A DNA stretch of 38,562 nt, from positions 1-38,562 of the forward strand of contig JBDHUJ010000014.1 of NCBI GenBank assembly GCA_039809105.1, read 5' to 3'. Made by a program: the position numbers and the translations under genes. Shown here in pieces: positions 21,138 through 28,580 of the stretch (position 1 is its first letter; the number at the start of each line of letters is the position of its first letter). The stretch is from JBDHUJ01 sp039809105. Its GTDB lineage: Bacteria > Patescibacteriota > Saccharimonadia > Saccharimonadales > UBA4665. A model generated the notes under the pieces. It was not told the origin of the DNA. It did no database searches and saw nothing but the letters and a program-made list of their open reading frames with translations.

Positions 21138-21277
21138 TGGCTCCTCCCGGTCAGCGCCCTTCGGGCTTTTCCGCACAAAATGGGTCGAAAGCAAGCTTTC
21201 GCATTCCTTTTTGTGCTCCACCGAACTGGTGGTTCGCCTTTGGCTCTCGCATCCAGTTCGAGCCAGTGATAATCCAG
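21138..21277. other. Structured spacer between two terminators
   Basis: Contains a long hairpin (GCACAAAA..CGAAAGC-AA-GCTTTCG..TTTTTGTGC), a second one (CGAACTGG..CCAGTTCG), and GCCC-TTC-GGGC. A 143-aa leftward ORF crosses it but has no ribosome binding site and overlaps the prepilin gene. Confidence 0.5.
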
Positions 21278-21317
21278 CCAAGAATAATACCCCAGCAAGC
21301 TGGGGTATTATTCTTGG
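21278..21317. terminator. Bidirectional terminator-like hairpin, CCAA..TTGG type
   Basis: CCAAGAATAATACCCCAG pairs with CTGGGGTATTATTCTTGG around a short loop. It ends exactly where the small ORF at 21317 begins. Confidence 0.75.
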
Positions 21318-21427
21318 TGGACTCTACCAGGGAAAACTGGAACTATATTCTTGCTGAACTTGAGCGTCTAAACGAGCGGCTAGAGCAGCTCGGTATCGAT
21401 GAACTCATGGAGTCAGACAATGCGTAG
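21317..21427 (+). CDS. Small helical ORF, possibly a 5'-truncated gene
   Basis: 36 aa from a GTG: VDSTRENWNYILAELERLNE then RLEQLGIDELMESDNA, a single charged helix of coiled-coil type. Its stop overlaps the start of the PLD-like gene (ATGCGTAG), the kind of coupling seen in operons. No ribosome binding site is visible and the reading frame runs upstream through the hairpin, so it may be the tail of a gene cut by the structured spacer. Confidence 0.4.
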   Translation: MDSTRENWNYILAELERLNERLEQLGIDELMESDNA

Positions 21428-21911
21428 GCTCCGAACCCTACTGAATCAACAGAGGTATGATACCGCACCTCTCCTTCGGTCGCAACTCTATAGCGAGGGT
21501 ACGTTCTATGCAACGTTCGAGCGCGACATACGACGCGCCAGACAATCAGTCATCGTTGAGAGCCCATTTATTACCTGGCGACGATTCAATATGTTACATC
21601 CCATGCTAGTGAATGCAGTAAACCGAGACGTACGAGTAACCGTCAATACGCGCGACCCGGAGCAACACGAAGGTCTGTTACGCGAACAGGCTGCGAAAGC
21701 CGTGGAAGCGCTGCACTTCCTGGACATTACGGTACTTTATACTGGCAACCTTCATCGAAAACTGGCGATAATCGACGGTGAAGTCTTGTGGGAAGGTAGC
21801 CTGAACATACTATCCCAGAACGATAGCTGCGAACTGATGCGGCGGACTGAGTCGCGAGAGCTTGTCGAACAGATGGTTTTATTCACTGGCTTAACAGAGT
21901 GGTATACTTGA
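21420..21911 (+). CDS. Phospholipase D-like domain protein (single HKD half)
   Basis: 163 aa. One PLD motif is present: HRKLAIIDGEVLWEGSLNIL near residues 117-136, the H-x-K-x(4)-D..G-S-x-N pattern in which Asp is at its usual place. Upstream are the strand-helix elements SVIVESPFI and RVTVNTRDPEQHEG typical of this fold. A single HKD copy must dimerise to form an active site; such small proteins are often nucleases of the Nuc/BfiI type. Start ATG overlaps the upstream ORF's stop. It may form an operon with the genes on both sides. Confidence 0.8.
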   Translation: MRRLRTLLNQQRYDTAPLLRSQLYSEGTFYATFERDIRRARQSVIVESPFITWRRFNMLHPMLVNAVNRDVRVTVNTRDPEQHEGLLREQAAKAVEALHFLDITVLYTGNLHRKLAIIDGEVLWEGSLNILSQNDSCELMRRTESRELVEQMVLFTGLTEWYT

Positions 21912-21919
21912 GAGAAGTT

Positions 21920-22135
21920 ATGAACCACTACCAAATCAGCGACGAAGATATTGACGGCGTCGTACGTTATCTGCAAATATACCACCCGGAGCGTGCCAAC
22001 CGCGAGTATGCACGAGCATTACTTGTACACATTCAGGCTGGCGTACAAATCACCCTGCACGAACTAGCGCAGAACCCTGAAAAATTCGAAACATTCGTCA
22101 CCGCCTTCGAAAAAACCAAGCAAGACGATGCTTAA
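21920..22135 (+). CDS. Small helical protein, 71 aa
   Basis: MNHYQISDEDIDGVVRYLQI then YHPERANREYARALLVHIQA, an all-helical, mildly acidic protein. I do not recognise a family. Nine bases separate it from the PLD-like gene, and its stop overlaps the convergent XRE gene by four bases. TATACT at 21903-21908 could give it its own short transcript. Confidence 0.65.
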   Translation: MNHYQISDEDIDGVVRYLQIYHPERANREYARALLVHIQAGVQITLHELAQNPEKFETFVTAFEKTKQDDA

Positions 22136-22341
22136 AACGGCAGTACGTCCGAAGACTTGATGCCAAGTGCTATAACGACCTTTTCGAGCATCTTCAACGA
22201 CGGCACCGCCTCGCCACGTTCTAGCTTTGCGTAGTAATTCGTGTTGGTGCCAGCACGCTTTGCAACTTCTGACTGCGTGAGCCCATGCTCGGTACGAGCT
22301 TTTTGTAGTTTGCCACTGATTTGTTTGGCAAGTTCTGACAT
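22132..22341 (-). CDS. XRE-family transcriptional regulator, 69 aa
   Basis: A bare HTH domain: LQKARTEHGLTQSEVAKRAG then TNTNYYAKLERGEAVPSLKM, with both helices and the recognition-helix pattern of Cro/CI proteins. Third gene of the leftward cassette with the PemK-like and Panacea genes (10 bases after the PemK-like stop). It is likely the autoregulator of the cassette. AT-richer than flanking DNA. Confidence 0.9.
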   Translation of the reverse strand: MSELAKQISGKLQKARTEHGLTQSEVAKRAGTNTNYYAKLERGEAVPSLKMLEKVVIALGIKSSDVLPF

Positions 22342-22351
22342 TATGTCTCTA

Positions 22352-22810
22352 TTATAGCCCCAGCTGGCGTTTTATGCGCGGCTCTACTAATTTACTGTTG
22401 CCGACTTTCGAGATAAGCTCCGTAGCGTCTTGCTCCGATAATGAGAAGTTATCTACCAGCATGTTCTTGCGTTTAATAACCTCAAGCTTAACCTTGTATA
22501 TTTCGTTACAATCAAACAAGGTCTGTTTAGAGAAAAACTCGTACGTAGATGAACTGAAAACCTTAGTGGTATCCTCGACATACTGGCCATCGTTTTCGCT
22601 CACGCGCAGACGTGACTCGAGACGCTTCTGAACTTGTGAGGTTCCAGAGACAAGCAGCAATATTTCTTCAGTTGCAGGATTAACATTCAACACTACAAAG
22701 AAGTGATACCCATCACTTTCAAAAGGCGGACTCCCTTTGATTCTTAGTACGTCTCCTCGTTTCAGCGAACGATGCATGGCGGCCATATATGTTGCATCGT
22801 TTCCAAACAT
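22352..22810 (-). CDS. PemK/MazF-like putative toxin
   Basis: 152 aa. The N-terminal part has the SH3-like start of the PemK family: LKRGDVLRIKGSPPFESDGY then HFFVVLNVNPATEEILLLVS, residues about 15-55. The C-terminal half is charged and does not match MazF closely. Its place directly after a Panacea gene (7-base gap), with an XRE gene behind it, argues that it is the toxin of the cassette. A growth-inhibiting, RNA-directed activity is inference; the key catalytic residues cannot be pointed out with confidence. Confidence 0.6.
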   Translation of the reverse strand: MFGNDATYMAAMHRSLKRGDVLRIKGSPPFESDGYHFFVVLNVNPATEEILLLVSGTSQVQKRLESRLRVSENDGQYVEDTTKVFSSSTYEFFSKQTLFDCNEIYKVKLEVIKRKNMLVDNFSLSEQDATELISKVGNSKLVEPRIKRQLGL

Positions 22811-22817
22811 ACAAGAC

Positions 22818-23438
22818 CTAGCCTAGTAACTGAGCATCAGCCCGGTTTTGTTCATAGATTTCTTTGCTGGCAGTCAGCACCTTATTGTCCGTCCCGAAAT
22901 ATTTGTCATCATTCGGGTTCTTGAAAAAATCATCAAGGTTGATTTGCTTGCGGCTCCGTTCGTTTTTGACATCAAAATGTTCACGGAACTTGCTCCATTC
23001 AGGGTATCGGTGAGTAATGTTATCGGCAAGCTCGAACGGTTCTTTATCGCCAAAAGTTTTCCAGGCGAAAGTCAGCGCTTCCTTGTCGGTTTCAGACAGA
23101 AAGTCGTCTTCAGTCGGGTTATATAGAACAATGTCATTCTTGTCATTTTCCCATGTTGAGATATGCCCTGCTATATACGTTATATCTTCAGGATATAGCG
23201 CGACCTCATCGTTATCTATGACATCAAGCGTCAGTGATGATACAGGGCCGTGCGGCAGTGCAAAGTAATCGGTATCAGTAACAGTGCGGCCATACTTCCG
23301 AAGATGGTACCTATCGGCGGCCCAAACAAGCTTGACAAGCTTAAGTTTATTCATTCGGTGATTTTGATCTAAAGACAGCAAGAACCCTAGTGACTGGGTA
23401 ATCTTAACAACTTCATCGCTGACAGCTCTAGATTCCAT
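22818..23438 (-). CDS. Panacea-domain (SocA/DUF4065) antitoxin
   Basis: 206 aa. The signature KLVKLVWAADRYHLRKYGR (about residues 31-49), then DYFALPHGPVSSLTLDVID (56-75) defines the Panacea domain, the antitoxin of the PanAT family, which neutralises very diverse toxins. GGAG is six bases before ATG 23438; an in-frame GTG 12 bases upstream is less likely. The gene is first in its operon, followed by the PemK-like gene. The C-terminus (RKQINLDDFFKNPNDDKYFG) is charged and could contact the toxin. Confidence 0.88.
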   Translation of the reverse strand: MESRAVSDEVVKITQSLGFLLSLDQNHRMNKLKLVKLVWAADRYHLRKYGRTVTDTDYFALPHGPVSSLTLDVIDNDEVALYPEDITYIAGHISTWENDKNDIVLYNPTEDDFLSETDKEALTFAWKTFGDKEPFELADNITHRYPEWSKFREHFDVKNERSRKQINLDDFFKNPNDDKYFGTDNKVLTASKEIYEQNRADAQLLG

Positions 23439-23462
23439 ACGTTTCTCCACCTGTTTTATTAA

Positions 23463-23491
23463 ATTTTATCACTTTTTGTATATTATTGCAA
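23463..23491 (-). promoter_or_regulatory. Promoter of the Panacea cassette
   Basis: TTGCAA, 17 bases, TAAAAT. The surrounding 60 bases are strongly AT-rich and contain TACTACTATCATAG-like half sites where the XRE protein could bind. Confidence 0.65.
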
Positions 23492-23646
23492 TTTACTACT
23501 ATCATAGTTTATGTTACTTTGATTATACCATAAGCATAATACGTCCCTAAAAGCAAAGCTTTCGCTTGTGGAAGATAAACTGTGAATAGGCTTTATGGGC
23601 ATAATGTAACCGCCTTACGCGCCAACGAGTGCTATAGTAATTATTA

Positions 23647-23907
23647 ATGAAAATCATAAGAGTTATCCTGCTCGTCATCGTCGTCACAAGCTTCGCAGGA
23701 TACTTTTATATAAACAACCACAGGGTAGCTGAGCCGTGCACGTCAGAGGCTGCCGTAGATGATGCCAGCACCACTTTACTAAACGGGGAATCCGGAAACT
23801 GCGTACACTACCGGTACGCTGAATTCAGCAAACCGATATTTATCCTAGGTGCGGTATCGGGAGTTGTACTCGCTGGGACGTTCATCGCCAAAAAGCATAC
23901 TAAGTAA
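23647..23907 (+). CDS. Small two-helix membrane protein, 86 aa
   Basis: One N-terminal helix (about 4-22) and one C-terminal helix (67-82) flank an extracytoplasmic loop with two cysteines (EPCTSE and GNCVHYRY), probably a disulfide. The C-terminus is KKHTK. I do not recognise a family. Similar in layout to the 154-aa protein at 11945. No clear Shine-Dalgarno, and CATAATG at 23600 may be the -10. Confidence 0.55.
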   Translation: MKIIRVILLVIVVTSFAGYFYINNHRVAEPCTSEAAVDDASTTLLNGESGNCVHYRYAEFSKPIFILGAVSGVVLAGTFIAKKHTK

Positions 23908-23990
23908 ATCAGTTAACTAAGCCTCTTGCGCACTGCAAATAACATCCCAAATCCATGGCGCTCGAAGTTTGGCACTATCTTTCAACGATA

Positions 23991-25220
23991 TTATTTCTTC
24001 GCATAAAAACGAAGTGCTAACAGCCCACCTATTGCACTCACGGCCGAAGCCGCAAAGACGCTCAGTTTGGCGCTATTCTCTAAGTCGGAGCTGCCCGCAA
24101 ACGCCAGTTCGGTCACGAATATAGAGACCGTAAAGCCTATGCCCGCTACCAGCCCCCCGCCCACAATGTGTCGCCAAGCTGTCGCTTCGGGTAGCTTCGC
24201 TAGCCCAAAGCGGGTCAGAATCCAACTGGCGCCGAGTATACCCACGACCTTGCCCACACACAGCCCGGCGATGATGCCCCCAGCCATAGCGACCGCGCCT
24301 GCCTCGGAAAAGCCGCTCAGCGTGAGCGCCACGCCCGTGTTCGCGAATACGAACACCGGTACCACCACTAGCGTCGACCACGGTATGGCGTGCCGCTTAA
24401 CGCGTTCAGCCAGTTCCCCGCGGTGCGGCTTGTGCCGAGCAACAATGGGCGTTGCCAAACCAAGCAAAGCGCCGGCTATGCTCGCGTGCACTCCGCCAGC
24501 TTGCAGCGCCAGCCACAAAGCCACGCCGAGCACCGCGTACAGCCACATCGGCAGCCAGCCTAGCTTGCCTAGCACCACCACACTGAGGCACACCAAGCCT
24601 GCTAGCAGCAGCGATGTCACATCGAACCCGTTGCCATAGAACAGGCCAATGACCAGTACCGCGCCGATGTCGTCGACGATGGCGAGCGTCAGCAAAAACA
24701 GCTTGAGCGAACTTGGAATGCGGTTGCCGACGATGGTCAGAATGCCGACTGCCAGGGCAATGTCGGTTGCCATGGGTATGGCCCAACCGTGCGCCGCCGG
24801 AGTGCCATGCGTAAACGCTACATACAGCAACGCCGGGATGACCATGCCGCCCAGCGCCGCCCCCACTGGCAGCAGTGCGGTCTTGCGGTGGCGCAGCTTG
24901 CCACGAACCAGCTCGCGCTTTATTTCCAGCCCGACTACCAGGAAGAAAATAGCCATGAGCCCTTCGTTGACCCAGTGCTGCAAGTCGTATGTCAGGCTCC
25001 AATTGCCGAGGCCAATGGTCAGGTCGGTATGCCACAGGTTTTCGTACCAGTGTGCCAGGCCGGTGTTGGCACACAGCAGCGCCAACGCCACCGCGCCCAG
25101 AATAAACTTGCCACTAATGGCTTCGTCACGTAAAAGATAGGCGGCAATAGCCGGAATTCGCGTTGCGTGTACCCCGCGGTGCAGATGGTGACGTATAGTG
25201 TGGTGTATGTTCTTAAGCAT
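23991..25220 (-). CDS. nhaA: Na+/H+ antiporter NhaA
   Basis: 409 aa, the usual length. It exchanges Na+ or Li+ for protons and sets cytosolic pH and sodium. Visible: LQHWVNEGLMAIFFLVVGLE in the family N-terminal region, MATDIALAVGI with the structural aspartate, and IVDDIGAVLVIGLFY with the two aspartates of the ion site (Asp163 and Asp164 in E. coli). GGGLVAGIGFTVSIFVTELAF near the C-terminus carries the conserved Gly/Phe helix. I start at ATG 25220 because the upstream GTG at 25253 has no ribosome binding site either and the extension is not conserved-looking. Confidence 0.95.
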   Translation of the reverse strand: MLKNIHHTIRHHLHRGVHATRIPAIAAYLLRDEAISGKFILGAVALALLCANTGLAHWYENLWHTDLTIGLGNWSLTYDLQHWVNEGLMAIFFLVVGLEIKRELVRGKLRHRKTALLPVGAALGGMVIPALLYVAFTHGTPAAHGWAIPMATDIALAVGILTIVGNRIPSSLKLFLLTLAIVDDIGAVLVIGLFYGNGFDVTSLLLAGLVCLSVVVLGKLGWLPMWLYAVLGVALWLALQAGGVHASIAGALLGLATPIVARHKPHRGELAERVKRHAIPWSTLVVVPVFVFANTGVALTLSGFSEAGAVAMAGGIIAGLCVGKVVGILGASWILTRFGLAKLPEATAWRHIVGGGLVAGIGFTVSIFVTELAFAGSSDLENSAKLSVFAASAVSAIGGLLALRFYAKK

Positions 25221-25333
25221 GGCAAATCGGTCGCTGACCAGACTTCCCAGCACGCCTTACCTAGTAGTGTAGCGTAGCACTTGCGCTGGGCAAACTTGAT
25301 TGTGAACGATTATTCAGACCGCTATTTCACAAA

Positions 25334-25870
25334 TTATTTTTTATGAACTCTGACTACAGCGTATGACTGGTCGTCCGTGTCAACAATCGTAATGGTATAT
25401 GGCAACTTTTCGTAGTCGCCGTTTTCCGCAAAAGACATATCTACCTGACTGCCGCTTCCGTATGCCGTCCCTTTATATGATTTTCCTTGCACCGTAAGTT
25501 TCGTGTTAGTGATTGGTAAGTCGTTGCGGCAGAGCTCTGGGCAGGGTTCTTTACTTGCAGGCTCTAATTCCGTAATCTGCAGCTCCACTGTTTGCCCGCT
25601 GTCTGAGTAGGTTGCTACACCGTGCAGCGCAAGTCGCACATCTTTATCGAATTCAGCGGCGACGGCGGAATCACGGGAGGTCGGGGTAGTTGCAGCGGCC
25701 TCTTTTTTAACGATAGGCATGCTTGAAGTATTAGAAGTCGAGCTTTTACCAGTATCTTGCTGGGTGCGCCAGATGAAGTAGCCGGCAAAGCCCACCACAC
25801 CTAGAATGACTATTACCAATAGCGCCTCGGGTACGCTAAAACCATTTCGATTTTTACAGATTGTTCTCAT
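25334..25870 (-). CDS. Prepilin-like protein with intact cleavage motif
   Basis: 178 aa. MRTICKNRNG then FSVPEALLVIVILGVVGFAG: cleavage by prepilin peptidase would follow Gly10, leaving Phe1 and the canonical Glu5 of a type IV pilin. A Ser/Thr-rich linker (to about 60) precedes a beta domain with two close cysteines (EPCPELC). Pseudopilins of this size are minor subunits of type IV pili, the structure Saccharibacteria use for attachment and motility. It is a single-gene unit; no other pil genes are in the window. Confidence 0.75.
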   Translation of the reverse strand: MRTICKNRNGFSVPEALLVIVILGVVGFAGYFIWRTQQDTGKSSTSNTSSMPIVKKEAAATTPTSRDSAVAAEFDKDVRLALHGVATYSDSGQTVELQITELEPASKEPCPELCRNDLPITNTKLTVQGKSYKGTAYGSGSQVDMSFAENGDYEKLPYTITIVDTDDQSYAVVRVHKK

Positions 25871-25910
25871 TTCGTAGTTCTTTATTTAGCTTTAGCATAA
25901 TAGCTAACGC

Positions 25911-25929
25911 GTCGCTATGCAATAGCGAC
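25911..25929. terminator. Small hairpin
   Basis: GTCGCTAT and ATAGCGAC around GCA, between the CPBP gene and the prepilin-like gene. It may end the CPBP transcript; evidence is weak. Confidence 0.35.
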
Positions 25930-26016
25930 CAAAACGAAGCAGAAACGAAATCCTTACACAACCAACTCGAAAGTCAGCTTTGCCCAGTGTCGGCACTGGA
26001 CTCCATTCAAGTACAA

Positions 26017-26829
26017 CTAAACGGGCTGCTTGGTCGTAGCAGCGGCCGTTTTGGCAGGCGCAGAGGCAGCGGGTTCGATTTTGCGGATGTGGAAGAGTAT
26101 GAGCACCAGGATGACGAAATCTGCCAGCAGCGGGGCTAAGCCGCCGATGTACTTTTCGTCAGCCACTATGGAACCAGATATCAGCGCGAAATCCCAGAAC
26201 CCGTGCAGCAGCGCACTGCCCGTCAGTCCACCGTAGTGCCGGCGGATGAGGTAAAAATAGTAGCCCGCTATGGCCGTCGTTATGACCTGCAGGAAGGCCG
26301 AAGGCCCTTCGGTAAATATGTTTATGGCATGCCCCATGCCAAACAGCAGCGAGGTGTACAGCGCCACTTTGCCTTCGCTAAAGCCCTTCATGCGGAACGC
26401 CGTGACGCCGATGCCCCGGAACATGCCTTCTTCGGCAAACCCCACGAACATGGTGGTCGTTAGCAGCAGCACTATGAACACGATGCCTTTGTCGGCCAGG
26501 CCGCTGTAGTTCGTACCGAGCAAAATGGCGATAATCATCACGATGGGGATAGAGCGCACCCATTTCCTGACCGGCTTGTCGTCCTTGAGCACCGGCTTCC
26601 ACCAGCCCAGGTACGCCACTACGGCGTAGACAAACAGCAGTGAAACACCTATCGGCAGCAAAAATCCTCGCACGACTTCTTCGACCGACGTGGGGGCGGC
26701 GTACTTTATGTCGAGCCCTTGGGTAAAGAATTTGGTAGCGAAGTGGATGATAGCCAAATACACTGCGGCAACTACCACAAACCCCCAAATGGGTAGCGTC
26801 TTGTACTTCGACTGCTCCGGCTTTTCCAT
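26017..26829 (-). CDS. CPBP intramembrane metalloprotease
   Basis: 270 aa with about seven transmembrane helices. The three CPBP (CAAX protease/bacteriocin-processing) motifs are present: E-E-x-x-x-R in GFAEEGMFRG, F-x-x-x-H in LLFGMGHAIN, and H-x-x-x-D/N in LLHGFWDF. These glutamates and histidines hold the metal. Substrates in bacteria are mostly unknown; some members confer bacteriocin self-immunity or process peptides. The first ATG (26835) abuts AAGGTGG; the second at 26829 is seven bases from it and is preferred. The C-terminal tail is Ala/Lys/Thr-rich. Confidence 0.88.
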   Translation of the reverse strand: MEKPEQSKYKTLPIWGFVVVAAVYLAIIHFATKFFTQGLDIKYAAPTSVEEVVRGFLLPIGVSLLFVYAVVAYLGWWKPVLKDDKPVRKWVRSIPIVMIIAILLGTNYSGLADKGIVFIVLLLTTTMFVGFAEEGMFRGIGVTAFRMKGFSEGKVALYTSLLFGMGHAINIFTEGPSAFLQVITTAIAGYYFYLIRRHYGGLTGSALLHGFWDFALISGSIVADEKYIGGLAPLLADFVILVLILFHIRKIEPAASAPAKTAAATTKQPV

Positions 26830-27071
26830 ATCCATGCCACCTTCGCTGCGCTTTACATGTCCACACTATACGCCCAGCCCAGCCCGCCAAAATGTATGGA
26901 ACCTTACAAAACCTGCACATTTCCCCAAGCCACGCACGAAAACGTGGCAGCCAAAAAACGACCATCACGGTGACCAACCGAGAGCTTATATTCTTTAATG
27001 CTCGCGCTATCTTTCCAGACACACCTTCCTAGCCAGATCCATGGCAGGGATAGTGGTGCTATGTTTTGGTA

Positions 27072-27853
27072 TCACGGCAGCACGTTTCGCTCTGGCTCAC
27101 CCGCTAGACCATCGAGAGCTTCTCCAGAATTTTGCCAGATAGGCGCGTCTGAGCCAAGGAGCCGCTCCTGGGTGGTCGTGAAGACCTCAAAGTCCACGTA
27201 AAGTTCACTAGTTAGCCGAGCGATGCGCCGCTCTGTGCTGTCGTTGCCAGCCACGAACAGGACGTGTGGGTATAGGTATTCAGATTCGTCAGCAAAGTCT
27301 TCGTGCTGACGGACACGTTTTCGGATTTGCCATGTCAATGTACCGGCCGGCACAAAGTCTAGTACATAGTTCGGCGCGTCCTCACGTTCGTCTTCGAGGT
27401 AGAGTAGTGGCGTCGGCCGGACATACTCTGTCCGGTTTAGTTGGTATTGGTATATGAGCCGAATCTGCCTGGATAGTGGTGTTTAAGTATTACGTGGACG
27501 CGTCCCATGAGCAAGCAATCGTCAATCTGCTTTTCGGTAAAAGACTTGTTCTTGTAATTCTGGCGTAGGGAAACCTGCTCGATGTATGGCTTATCTTTGA
27601 GCTCACGGATTCCAGCAGGCGCTAGACAATACGAAGCCGGTCGTCTCCTGAGTCGGTATGAGCTGTCATATTGCTTTAACAGGAAGCCTTGCTGCTCTAG
27701 AACCGTCAGTCTCTCGTAAATGGTCGACCTATCTTTTTTGAATATCGCTGCCAGTATATCGCTCGTAACAAACCTGAACTTAAACACTTGGCTCAGTATC
27801 TGCAATTGTTCTTCACTAATCTTCCACCTATATTTCGGTTCGTACTTGCGCAT
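27072..27853 (-). pseudogene. Frameshifted winged-helix DNA-binding protein (replication-relaxation-like)
   Basis: The first half (27437-27853) is a 138-aa ORF with a clear winged-helix start: EEQLQILSQVFKFRFVTSD then FKKDRSTIYERLTVLEQQG and FLLKQYDSSYRLRRRPASYC. It stops early at HHYPGRFGSYTNTN. Shifting the frame by -1 near 27465 (from GRFGSYT to IRLIYQYQLNRTEYVRPTPL) restores coding through LDFVPAGTLTWQ to the stop at 27072, giving about 260 aa in all, the size of replication-relaxation-type proteins. No slippery heptamer is visible, so a disabling frameshift or a sequencing error is more likely than programmed slippage. Confidence 0.65.
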
Positions 27854-28118
27854 TGTCGTATCCTAACTACCACTTACCACAGCCACACGGCACCATTTCT
27901 TTTTGGCTCCTATATGCATATATAAAGAAGGGAGAATAAAAATACAAGAAAACAGGGGTGAAAAATAAAAAATTACGGTATTCCGTTAGTGGGGATACTT
28001 TCTCGAAAACCTCGATAGGTTGCTACTACAACAAATTGACCCCATCAAAAAAGCACAATTCTTTGCCGTGTTCTTCGACAAAATACCGCGCTATGAAGAA
28101 ATTAAGTCTCGAACTGGG

Positions 28119-28235
28119 TGAGAAAAGCCAGTGGCTTTTCGCAAGGCAATGTTCCGATGAAAGCTATGCTTTCAATAGTGAACTTGCGGGGTCGCGGAAC
28201 GTGACCACAAGGACCTTGCGCCCCCAGGAACTTGA
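28119..28235 (+). ncRNA. Structured RNA element, copy 2 (family 4)
   Basis: Shares with 2581-2660 the order: GGGTGA, stem GAAAAGCC/GGCTTTTC closed by AGT, GCAAGGCAA, outer helix GTTC/GAAC around TGAAAGC-TAT-GCTTTCA, then TTGCGGGGTCGC. All three stems differ from copy 1 by compensatory changes while the single-stranded parts are identical. It ends against the tRNA-Phe terminator in convergent orientation. A 126-aa ORF across it has no ribosome binding site. Confidence 0.65.
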
Positions 28236-28276
28236 CCACGAAAAAACCCGAGCATTACACTCGGGCTGTTTCGTGG
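28236..28276 (-). terminator. Terminator of tRNA-Phe, starting inside the CCA tail
   Basis: On the minus strand CCACGAAA..GCCCGAG pairs with CTCGGG..TTTCGTGG, with a T-run. The first CCA is the tRNA's own tail. Confidence 0.85.
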
Positions 28277-28349
28277 TGGCTCCTCCCAGACTCGAACTGG
28301 GGACACAAGGCTCTTCAGGCCTCTGCTCTACCAACTGAGCTAAAGAGCC
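28274..28349 (-). tRNA. tRNA-Phe (anticodon GAA)
   Basis: Acceptor GGCTCTT pairs with AGGAGCC, the D-arm is GCTC..GAGC, the anticodon arm GAGGC-CTGAAGA-GCCTT reads GAA, and the T-arm is CCCAG..CTGGG. CCA is encoded. Confidence 0.96.
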
Positions 28350-28395
28350 GTAACATGGTTACGATTGGTACCGGGTTGTTAATGCGACGAGCCTT

Positions 28396-28460
28396 GCTCT
28401 TCAGGCCTCTGCTCTACGATTGTTTTCGATGCCTCTTCGAGGCAATGAGCTAAAGAACGG
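28396..28460 (-). pseudogene. tRNA-Phe-derived fragment with a D-loop insertion
   Basis: From TTCTTTAGCTCA through GTAGAGCAGAGGCCTGAAGAGC, the 5' half of tRNA-Phe is copied exactly, except that the four D-loop bases GTTG are replaced by 28 bases that hold the hairpin TGCCTC-GAA-GAGGCA. The T-arm and 3' acceptor are missing. It lies about 50 bases upstream of tRNA-Phe within its leader. Confidence 0.75.
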
Positions 28461-28471
28461 TAAGTTACGTT

Positions 28472-28513
28472 TTGTACTAAAGTTGCCGAGAGCCCGCGAA
28501 GGGCTCAGTACAA
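28472..28513. repeat. Inverted repeat between promoter and tRNA fragment
   Basis: TTGTACT and AGTACAA at the ends, with GAGAGCCC/GGGCTC inside. It would form a hairpin at the start of the tRNA-Phe transcript. Confidence 0.5.
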
Positions 28514-28519
28514 GGGGTT

Positions 28520-28548
28520 ATTTTATCGGATTACGGGCTGTTTGTCTA
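28520..28548 (-). promoter_or_regulatory. Promoter of the tRNA-Phe unit
   Basis: TAGACA, 17 bases, TAAAAT. It would transcribe the inverted repeat, the tRNA fragment and tRNA-Phe together. Confidence 0.65.
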
Positions 28549-28580
28549 CTTTTACTGAACACGCCTTGAGCGTAGGAGGA

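Noticed and set aside
20867..21298. 143-aa leftward ORF over the structured spacer
   Set aside because: It overlaps the prepilin-like gene on the other strand and is made of hairpin and repeat sequence.
27437..27480. Programmed ribosomal frameshift in the winged-helix gene
   Set aside because: No slippery heptamer and no obvious downstream stimulator at the switch point.
27958..28338. 126-aa ORF running over copy 2 of the RNA element into tRNA-Phe
   Set aside because: It reads through a tRNA and its terminator; no start signal.
28274..28460. attL/attR pair of an integrated element at tRNA-Phe
   Set aside because: The copies are only about 50 bases apart and enclose no genes; the duplicated part is the 5' half, not the usual 3' half.
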